Positions 8,024 to 13,310 of a stretch of 29,950 nucleotides of DNA are shown here, one piece after another; position 1 is the stretch's first letter; each line of letters begins with the position of its first letter. A program made the position numbers and the translations under genes. This DNA comes from a virus: positions 1 through 29,950 of the IMG/VR virus record IMGVR_UViG_3300006793_000163. One strand, written 5' to 3'. The notes below the pieces were generated by a model. The model worked only from the letters and a program-made list of their open reading frames with translations. It was not told the origin of the DNA and did no database searches.

Positions 8024-8121
8024 AATCTAACCCCATCCATTTCTCTACATTCAATACACTTACAAAACTCACTCATAGAACAATTTAATGTTGTATAATA
8101 TCTCTTTTCTTTTCTTTCCAT
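8020..8121 (-). CDS. 33-aa cysteine-rich microprotein
   Basis: This very short gene starts at ATG 8121, preceded by a perfect GGTGATTAA ribosome site that begins right after the GTPase stop codon. It ends in a TGA that overlaps the next ATG by 4 nt. The product, 33 residues, has a basic start (MERKEKRYYTT) followed by NCSMSEFCKCIECREMDG, which places four Cys as C-x5-C-x-C-x2-C and could hold one zinc ion. Strong ribosome site plus stop/start coupling argue that it is real. Without it there would be a gap of about 105 nt in an operon where gaps are nearly all under 20 nt. Function unknown. Confidence 0.6.
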   Translation of the reverse strand: MERKEKRYYTTLNCSMSEFCKCIECREMDGVRL

Positions 8122-8129
8122 TTAATCAC

Positions 8130-8801
8130 CTAATAATCTTTAATCATTGTTAATACGCCACGATATACCATTTCTGAATCTGATTTTGCACTTACTATAT
8201 ATTTGAAGCATGGTATTCCCTTTTCATTTAATTTTGTCATTCCACTTTTAAAAGTCTCAAATATTGGATGGTCTTTAATTTCTCCTTTATGTGGATATTT
8301 GTCTTTCCATAAATCGTATTTGTTAGCCCATATACCTACTGCTATTGGATAATCATGAGATTTTTTTCTACCCTTTTTATTTATAGCATCCCAATAAGGA
8401 GAACATATTGTATCAACTAAAAAAGTCCAACACAATTGTTGCTCAATATCATAATGTTTATCCATGTGCCTGTCATCAATCATGAATATGATATACTTAA
8501 CTTTTCTAGTTTTCATATCTCCAATCCACTCAGACCAAAATACTGTTTCTCCTCCTACATCTGCTGTCTTAACTGTGTGTGCATCACCATCTAATTTAAC
8601 ATATTTTCTACTCGGTTTTTCTCGCCCAACAGTTCTTTTCTTAATTTCAGGTACTTCTCCTCTAGTTCTTAATTGATGATGTAATGTTGTTTTTCCTACC
8701 TTTGTTGCACCATAAACACCAAAAGGAATAGAATGCATTCTGTTCCACATTTTTGCTACACCCTCTGCTACTAATATAACAAAGCCCGCCATTACTGACA
8801 T
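8130..8801 (-). CDS. Small Ras/Arf-like GTPase with hydrophobic N-terminus
   Basis: All five G motifs are present and well spaced in 223 aa. G1 is GATKVGKT at 31-38. A candidate G2 Thr is T57 (KRTVGRE). G3 is DVGGE at 81-85. G4 is NKYD at 160-163. G5 is SAK at 204-206. Gly-Gly in G3 is Arf/Gtr-like. The residue at the Ras Gln61 position is Glu85, which may change hydrolysis. Residues 4-19 (MAGFVILVAEGVAKMW) could anchor the protein in a membrane. The start ATG 8801 follows GGTGAT. Two genes directly upstream encode small membrane proteins, suggesting a membrane-associated switch. Fold and nucleotide binding are well supported. The role, for example in entry, egress or membrane remodelling, is unknown. 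Confidence 0.85.
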   Translation of the reverse strand: MSVMAGFVILVAEGVAKMWNRMHSIPFGVYGATKVGKTTLHHQLRTRGEVPEIKKRTVGREKPSRKYVKLDGDAHTVKTADVGGETVFWSEWIGDMKTRKVKYIIFMIDDRHMDKHYDIEQQLCWTFLVDTICSPYWDAINKKGRKKSHDYPIAVGIWANKYDLWKDKYPHKGEIKDHPIFETFKSGMTKLNEKGIPCFKYIVSAKSDSEMVYRGVLTMIKDY

Positions 8802-8807
8802 AATTAA

Positions 8808-9032
8808 TCACCACAAATGATGCCACCAATTAATGAATGCGTTCCAAGTAGAATTATAAAGATTTATTCCCCAAAAAGGAAGTGCATGTCCGACAAAAAA
8901 ACTAGTAATACAAGCAGCAGATGACCAAAGAAAGAATCTAGTTCTTAAGAACCATATATCAGCAGAATGCGCTCTCTGTAAATCATATGCTAATGTGGAT
9001 TCATCAAATCCCATTAATAATTCAGAAACCAT
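8808..9032 (-). CDS. Small membrane protein, one transmembrane segment
   Basis: A 74-aa product from ATG 9032, with GTGAGGT just before it. A GTG nine bases upstream (9041) is the alternative, but it is part of that ribosome site and overlaps the previous stop. Residues 1-31 are polar and helical. Residues 32-54 (RFFLWSSAACITSFFVGHALPFW) form one likely membrane span. The C-terminal 20 residues are very rich in aromatic residues (NAFINWWHHLW), as is common for a segment lying at a membrane interface. No family recognised. It lies between another membrane protein and the GTPase, with gaps of 5 and 6 nt. Confidence 0.68.
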   Translation of the reverse strand: MVSELLMGFDESTLAYDLQRAHSADIWFLRTRFFLWSSAACITSFFVGHALPFWGINLYNSTWNAFINWWHHLW

Positions 9033-9037
9033 ATACC

Positions 9038-9457
9038 TCACTCATTCATAGTTAAGAATGTAGGGCTTATAGTATTGTCAACGGGTTGTTGATATGTCTG
9101 ACCAAATGCAGGTACGGGATTTTGTATGAAGTTATTCCCATATGTTTGGTCATACTGTCGCATAGTATCCCTAACTCTTTTACGATTTTCTTCTTCTTTT
9201 TGTTTTCTAGCCCAATATGCATCTATCTTTCTTTGTAATAACACATCTTCTATTCTATCAAATAAAGTTAAATCGAATATTGCCTTTAGTATCATTATAC
9301 CTCCTATGGTTAATATCCCAAACAATAATGCATGGGTATAACCTGCATATGGAAACATAAACCCATATTGGGTATAAAAATAAATATTAACGCCACTTAC
9401 TGCGCCAACAAATAAAATCGTCATTACTAATCTTGTATCATCTTCTAAACTTGGCAT
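9038..9457 (-). CDS. Small membrane protein, two transmembrane segments
   Basis: A 139-aa product from ATG 9457; GGTGG lies about 7 nt upstream. Two hydrophobic spans are visible, near 10-29 (LVMTILFVGAVSGVNIYFYT) and 40-62 (YTHALLFGILTIGGIMILKA). They are followed by a long charged helix (about 68-100, RKIDAYWARKQKEEENRKRV) and a disordered Gln/Asn/Pro-rich tail. The positive charge after the second span suggests that the C-terminal domain is cytoplasmic. Holins also have two spans and a charged tail, so a lysis role is an alternative. However, no lysis enzyme lies nearby, and the partners here are a GTPase and another membrane protein. No family recognised. Confidence 0.68.
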   Translation of the reverse strand: MPSLEDDTRLVMTILFVGAVSGVNIYFYTQYGFMFPYAGYTHALLFGILTIGGIMILKAIFDLTLFDRIEDVLLQRKIDAYWARKQKEEENRKRVRDTMRQYDQTYGNNFIQNPVPAFGQTYQQPVDNTISPTFLTMNE

Positions 9458-9474
9458 TTCTTTTCCACCTATAT

Positions 9475-9774
9475 CTATGCGAAATTAACCGTGCAATTAC
9501 CTGCCCCTGCATCAAATTCAACATAGCATCCTTGTGCTAATATTGCCCCATGTAAATCTTGTTCTAATGCTTGGGCTGTTCCACCTGCATGCATATGAAG
9601 TCGCAATACTTCTTTTTTACCTGAAATTGTACTATTAGCACTATCCCAAATTTTAATTGTGAATAAAGCATTAGTGGTAGAAGTCATATGAACACTAACT
9701 AATCTACATCTATCACTTGATACTAATGTTGATGAGGACAATACCCCACTAGTGTTACAACCTGAACCACTCAT
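9475..9774 (-). CDS. Small beta-rich protein, probable virion surface component
   Basis: A 99-aa product from ATG 9774, starting MSGSGCNTSGV. A TTG at 9798 would add eight residues but has no better ribosome site. Both sites are weak (GGGA 8 nt before the ATG). The composition is Ser/Thr/Gly/Ala-rich with short alternating strands (RLVSVHMTST, ALFTIKIWDS, KEVLRLHMHAGG, CYVEFDAGAGNCTVNF), a jelly-roll-like pattern typical of small decoration, fibre or spike domains. It has no charged low-complexity region and three Cys. It lies two genes downstream of the decoration-like protein after the capsid gene. Function is inferred only from composition and place. Confidence 0.55.
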   Translation of the reverse strand: MSGSGCNTSGVLSSSTLVSSDRCRLVSVHMTSTTNALFTIKIWDSANSTISGKKEVLRLHMHAGGTAQALEQDLHGAILAQGCYVEFDAGAGNCTVNFA

Positions 9775-9822
9775 ACTTATTCCCAACCATTGAAACAAGG
9801 GGTTGCCTTATCAATCTTCGGT

Positions 9823-10239
9823 TCACTCTTCTAAATCAGAAACAACTTTTTCTTTCTTAGTTTTGAGTGAATCCTTTTTAGCAGCATTAACTAAATCTTC
9901 AAATTTAGTGGATGTTTCTGCCTTTGGTTTAGACATAACCTTTTTCTTTGGTTTTGTTTTCTTTTTAGTAGGAAATAAAGTTTCTGCTACTTCTTCTGAT
10001 GAACCTTGTAGATTAAACTCTTTCTTAATTAATCTTAGTTCATTAGCCCCAAAGTTAGAAATAGCCTCTCTATCTTCACTTGTTAGTTCGACTACTAGCC
10101 CTGCATCTCCTAGCATACCTACCGCAATTCCTACGGGTACTACGCATTTCACATCATGACTTATTTGATAAACTGTACCACCTCTTCTTAGTAGAAGTGG
10201 GCCATCATGTTTTACTCTTTTTAATTTTACATTACTCAT
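9823..10239 (-). CDS. Unrecognised 138-aa protein with basic C-terminal tail
   Basis: The start is taken as ATG 10239 (MSNVKLKRVKHDG) because GGAGGA lies directly upstream. An ATG at 10254 would begin inside that ribosome site. Residues 1-70 form a small beta-rich domain (PLLLRRGGTVYQISHDVKCVV, GLVVELTSE). A short helix follows, then a Lys-rich tail (KKKTKPKKKVMSKP) and a mixed charged end. A small folded domain with a long flexible basic tail would suit contact with capsid or DNA. It probably starts a transcript, because the preceding gap has a hairpin and TATA-like elements. Family not recognised. Confidence 0.6.
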   Translation of the reverse strand: MSNVKLKRVKHDGPLLLRRGGTVYQISHDVKCVVPVGIAVGMLGDAGLVVELTSEDREAISNFGANELRLIKKEFNLQGSSEEVAETLFPTKKKTKPKKKVMSKPKAETSTKFEDLVNAAKKDSLKTKKEKVVSDLEE

Positions 10240-10262
10240 TTTCTTTTCCTCCATTATAGTAA

Positions 10263-10294
10263 TCTCATTCCCCCCAGTAAAGAAGGGAATAAGA
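10263..10294 (-). terminator. Strong hairpin between decoration-like gene and next gene
   Basis: The minus-strand transcript contains TCTTATTCCC and GGGAATGAGA, which pair over 10 bp (one G-U) around a 12-nt loop. It lies in one of the few noncoding gaps, after the capsid and decoration-like genes. It is followed by TTACTATAAT, not a clean U run. It may terminate or stabilise the 3' end of the capsid transcript, or act as a processing site. Confidence 0.5.
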
Positions 10295-10300
10295 CTACGG

Positions 10301-10320
10301 TATTATAATGGTATATATTT
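10301..10320 (-). promoter_or_regulatory. TATA-like elements upstream of the 138-aa gene
   Basis: The minus strand reads AAATATATAC at 10320-10311 and CATTATAATA at 10310-10301. An archaeal TATA box here would put a transcript start at about 10275-10290, some 40-50 nt before ATG 10239. The evidence is base pattern and position in a rare noncoding gap. AT-rich sequence makes chance matches common. Confidence 0.35.
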
Positions 10321-10326
10321 TCTATT

Positions 10327-10680
10327 TTAAAGGTTGCCCCATGCTCTTACTCGCACTGAACCACCATTAGCATCATTACTCAAAGTAGCGTTAGTACCAT
10401 CTAGTGATGTAAACATAAGAGCAAAAGATGTTCCACTCTCATACGCACCTGCGGCACTAATTTCTACTAAAGGCAATACTGCGTTAGCATTGTCTGAACC
10501 TGTAATTGTTACGCAATGAACTGATGAAAGGCCAAGAGCCGAAGCAGGGATTACTGACCCTGCTGCGACTATTGACGTTACATCTATCAAAGCATCTACA
10601 ACATATTCATCACCAACAGCCTTTGGAAGTGTAACTCCCTTATGGTCTGCAAGCAAAGTAACTGTATATGCTAAAGCCAT
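10327..10680 (-). CDS. Probable capsid decoration protein
   Basis: A 117-aa protein from ATG 10680 with GGTGATTTGA directly upstream. It lies 9 nt after the major capsid stop. It is rich in Ala, Val, Gly, Ser and Thr and low in charge. Alternating strands (YTVTLLADH, YVVDALIDVTSIV, VHCVTITGSD, SFALMFTSLDG, SVRVRAWGNL) suggest a small beta sandwich. A short beta protein directly after the HK97-type capsid gene is often a decoration protein that trimerises on the capsid surface. Codon use is richer in GC than in the surrounding AT-rich genes, as in the capsid gene, which fits high expression. No motif proves the role. Confidence 0.6.
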   Translation of the reverse strand: MALAYTVTLLADHKGVTLPKAVGDEYVVDALIDVTSIVAAGSVIPASALGLSSVHCVTITGSDNANAVLPLVEISAAGAYESGTSFALMFTSLDGTNATLSNDANGGSVRVRAWGNL

Positions 10681-10689
10681 TCAAATCAC

Positions 10690-12066
10690 CTAAGCACTCT
10701 TAATGTTAGTAATCTTACCTTGACCCTTGAAGAAAGAACAGCAAGTTTCACCCATTGTTCTGTACATTCCTTGGTTTCCAAGTTTACCTACACCAAATGG
10801 GTTTCCGTTAGTAATTCCATCCTCAAAGTATTGGGTTGGTTTCATAACAGATAGCCACATGTGGTCTGTATCTAAGAACAGCATATCACTCAATTCATTT
10901 GTTGAATTACTACCAGTTGAAGGCATATCTTTTGCAGGGATTAGAGGGATATCAAAGTATGTTGCTACTCTAAATCCAACTTCTTGACCCTTTGCACCTT
11001 TTACACCGTTATGTGTAGGAACAATCTCTTTCCTATCCATAAATCTTTCTTGGCTTTGTAGTAAGTCAGCAATGTGCTGAATAGTATCGTATCCTGTTAG
11101 AATACATTTTGGATTTCCACCGTTTTGACGGATTCTTCTAATCATACTATTAATCATAGTTAGAGTTAGAACTCTAGCATCACCTGCTGCATATCCATCT
11201 CCAAAGTCAACCTCTGCATCCAAGAAAGAAGCAACACCTGTTGCTGCGTTACTACTAATAGTAACACTTCTTGTTGTACCAAACAGATTAACTACATCTG
11301 CAACAACTGCGGAGTTATCTCCATTGTTTGCACCAGTAGTCAATAGGTTAGCGTTATACATAGCAGCGATTTCACCCGCAGAAGAAACAATCTTCATCAA
11401 AGAAGTATAGTTTCTCTCAATGTTTGTTGCTGTACCATCATCATATGACTCGTAAGGCATAACTAGCATTTTACTTTGTGTTTCAGCATGATGCTTACCC
11501 ATGTCTTCTCTAACGATTGCACGAATATCTCCGACACCATCATCAATAGCAGCCAATTCCATACCAAGTTCTGAGAACTCAAACAAATGAGCAACAGTTT
11601 TTGGACTTACGAAAAGTTTAGCGTATTCAGGTGAAAGTGGTCTAAATCCATTTGCACCATCTAATGTTGCATTCTCTTCTACTCCACCAATTTGGTCTAC
11701 TCTAGGTGTAGATAAATCAGCAGTGTTTGCAGCAACAGCAGTTGTTCCTGTTCCAAACGCAGAACCACTACCACCAGTAGGTCGGCTCTTTAGAACTCTC
11801 CATCCTGATGATGTGTAAGGTCTTTTTGCTAGAATTGAAAGAGGGTTAACCTCTTGATTCAACATTGACCATACTTTCTGTCCGTAAAGAACATTGTATA
11901 AATCTCCCAATCCGCTTGCTGCACTAAACGGGTTTGATGCAGCATCGTGGGGCGTTCCGAATCCACCGACAACACCTGAACTCTTTAATAGAGCATTTCC
12001 GGCAGGACCAGTTAATCCATAGGTTGCGGCTTCTAAATCTTTAATTGTGTTTGTGTATCCACTCAT
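10690..12066 (-). CDS. Major capsid protein, HK97 fold
   Basis: A 458-aa protein from ATG 12066 with AGGAGTGA upstream. It directly follows the protease-scaffold gene, the standard place of an HK97-fold capsid gene. The length is typical. It has a flexible Gly/Ala/Ser-rich N-terminal arm (about 1-50), a long spine-like helix region around 185-215 (DIRAIVREDMGKHHAETQSK), an A-domain-like segment with LTLTMINSMIRRIRQNGGNPKCILTG (about 300-325) and a C-terminal strand region with PTQYFEDGITNGNPF. The segment giving a target peptide location (NPKCILTGYDTIQHI) is like other archaeal and bacterial tailed-virus capsid proteins. Codon choice differs from its neighbours and suggests high expression. 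I see no long N-terminal delta domain, consistent with a separate scaffold. Confidence 0.85.
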   Translation of the reverse strand: MSGYTNTIKDLEAATYGLTGPAGNALLKSSGVVGGFGTPHDAASNPFSAASGLGDLYNVLYGQKVWSMLNQEVNPLSILAKRPYTSSGWRVLKSRPTGGSGSAFGTGTTAVAANTADLSTPRVDQIGGVEENATLDGANGFRPLSPEYAKLFVSPKTVAHLFEFSELGMELAAIDDGVGDIRAIVREDMGKHHAETQSKMLVMPYESYDDGTATNIERNYTSLMKIVSSAGEIAAMYNANLLTTGANNGDNSAVVADVVNLFGTTRSVTISSNAATGVASFLDAEVDFGDGYAAGDARVLTLTMINSMIRRIRQNGGNPKCILTGYDTIQHIADLLQSQERFMDRKEIVPTHNGVKGAKGQEVGFRVATYFDIPLIPAKDMPSTGSNSTNELSDMLFLDTDHMWLSVMKPTQYFEDGITNGNPFGVGKLGNQGMYRTMGETCCSFFKGQGKITNIKSA

Positions 12067-12078
12067 CTTTTCTCACTC

Positions 12079-12741
12079 CTAAAACTTCCTCGCTAGATTA
12101 TGAATATCGCCCCAACTCATAGAAGATAACTCTTCTGATGTTGCAGGGAAACCTTCAGGTAATCCAAACGAAACTTCTTTTGCTTTTGCTATTTCAGTAT
12201 CTTTAGCAGATAATGATTTGCGTAGTTCAGCAAACTCTTCTTTTAATGCTGCTACTTCTGTACGAGCATCATATTCTGCTCTCTCGTTAGCAGACTTTCT
12301 TACAGCCTGTTCTGAAACAAACCTTGATTCAAATTGTTTTGATAGGTTTTCATAAGCAATCTTTTCTAATTGTTCTGCTTTAAATTGCTCATAAGCCTTT
12401 TCAACATTTTCAGCAGATAAATCTAATGATTTAAATTCTGATGCATCCCATTCTTTAGATACTTTTAGAGGTGCAGGAGTTGCAGTTGGATTTCCATTAA
12501 CTACTACTTCTTCACCCGCTTCAATGTGAGTTAAATCTTGGTCATCTAATGCTTTTGCTTCTTCATCATCAGCCTTTTCATATGCCATCATTTCTTTTTC
12601 ATCTTTCCCTTCGTCAGTAGCCATGTACTCCATGTCCTCTTCCATTGGGGCTTCCATCGTTTCTTCTTCCTTATTCAGAGAATTAACTTGTTTCATCAAG
12701 TCATTTAACTCCGCAAGGGCTTTTTCTAACTTTTCAGTCAT
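12079..12741 (-). CDS. Nested scaffold protein from internal start (candidate)
   Basis: Within the protease-scaffold ORF, in the same frame, an ATG at 12741 is preceded by AAAGGTGA with a 7-nt spacer (GGTGAAAACAATATG). This is as good a ribosome site as those of the separate genes, while the full-length ORF has none. The product would be 220 aa, starting MTEKLEKALAELNDLMKQ, exactly at the boundary between the protease domain and the coiled-coil region, and ending in the Trp-centred tag. The same arrangement is known for lambda C/Nu3, where scaffold is made in excess over protease. Inferred from sequence only. Confidence 0.6.
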   Translation of the reverse strand: MTEKLEKALAELNDLMKQVNSLNKEEETMEAPMEEDMEYMATDEGKDEKEMMAYEKADDEEAKALDDQDLTHIEAGEEVVVNGNPTATPAPLKVSKEWDASEFKSLDLSAENVEKAYEQFKAEQLEKIAYENLSKQFESRFVSEQAVRKSANERAEYDARTEVAALKEEFAELRKSLSAKDTEIAKAKEVSFGLPEGFPATSEELSSMSWGDIHNLARKF

Positions 12742-13278
12742 ATTGTTTTCACCTTTTTCTTCCTTTAATATATCAAATTTTGCTTCAGGGTTAATTCCCT
12801 TTTCGCAAATTGTGACTTCGTGTAATTCAAGACCATCTATTTCATTATATTCACCTAAATCACTTGATTTACGGCTTCTTTTAGAAATAGCCTGACCTCC
12901 TATGCTAAAAGAACGTAATGTTCCTTTTCTAATATTTCTAGATATTTCCTTTGCCTTTTCAATATCATCTCTCAATTTGATAACAACATAAAATCCAACA
13001 TCATCCACATGAGTTTTATGTACTAAACCATTTTTATCTCTATAAGAATCAATTACTTCTCCTACTTGAACATTAGAATGGTTAGACATTACATTTCTAA
13101 ATTTCTTATTAACCATAAAACCTTCAACAGCCTCTTCTAATGCTTTAAGAGTAATTAAATCATTTTGCTTATCTATCATTTCTATTGAAGCATAGCCACC
13201 AATAATTAAATCATCTGACTTTAGAATACTAAAATCACGCACACCTTGATTAACAAGACGCATTGGTGCAGACAGCAT
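12079..13278 (-). CDS. Prohead protease fused to scaffold domain
   Basis: The product is 399 aa if read from ATG 13278; a TTG at 13284 and an ATG at 13263 are alternatives. Residues 8-170 match the U35-type prohead protease pattern: a GGYAS strand, His67 in MSNHS, Ser125 in LRSFSIGG, and Glu154 in LHEVTICEKG. From about 180 the protein is acidic and coiled-coil-like with a Met/Glu-rich stretch (205-245), the usual look of a scaffold. The last 13 residues (MSWGDIHNLARKF) match a tag found in other proteins here. The protease would cleave the scaffold after capsid assembly. Unlike nearly all other genes in the window it has no ribosome site, but a TATA-like box lies 27 nt before the ATG. Confidence 0.82.
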   Translation of the reverse strand: MLSAPMRLVNQGVRDFSILKSDDLIIGGYASIEMIDKQNDLITLKALEEAVEGFMVNKKFRNVMSNHSNVQVGEVIDSYRDKNGLVHKTHVDDVGFYVVIKLRDDIEKAKEISRNIRKGTLRSFSIGGQAISKRSRKSSDLGEYNEIDGLELHEVTICEKGINPEAKFDILKEEKGENNMTEKLEKALAELNDLMKQVNSLNKEEETMEAPMEEDMEYMATDEGKDEKEMMAYEKADDEEAKALDDQDLTHIEAGEEVVVNGNPTATPAPLKVSKEWDASEFKSLDLSAENVEKAYEQFKAEQLEKIAYENLSKQFESRFVSEQAVRKSANERAEYDARTEVAALKEEFAELRKSLSAKDTEIAKAKEVSFGLPEGFPATSEELSSMSWGDIHNLARKF

Positions 13279-13300
13279 TAGCAATAGGTTTTTTTCAACG

Positions 13301-13310
13301 ACTATATTAA
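13301..13310 (-). promoter_or_regulatory. TATA-like box for a leaderless protease-scaffold-capsid transcript
   Basis: The minus strand reads TTAATATAGT, centred about 27 nt before ATG 13278, in the 32-nt gap after the ligase gene. Archaeal transcription starts about 25-27 nt after the TATA centre, that is, at or next to this ATG. The absence of any Shine-Dalgarno site here, in contrast to nearly all neighbours, fits leaderless translation. Confidence 0.45.

Noticed and set aside
9038-9457. Holin interpretation of the two-span membrane protein
   Set aside because: Two spans and a charged tail fit, but no lysis enzyme is nearby and the neighbours are a GTPase and another membrane protein; kept only as an alternative.
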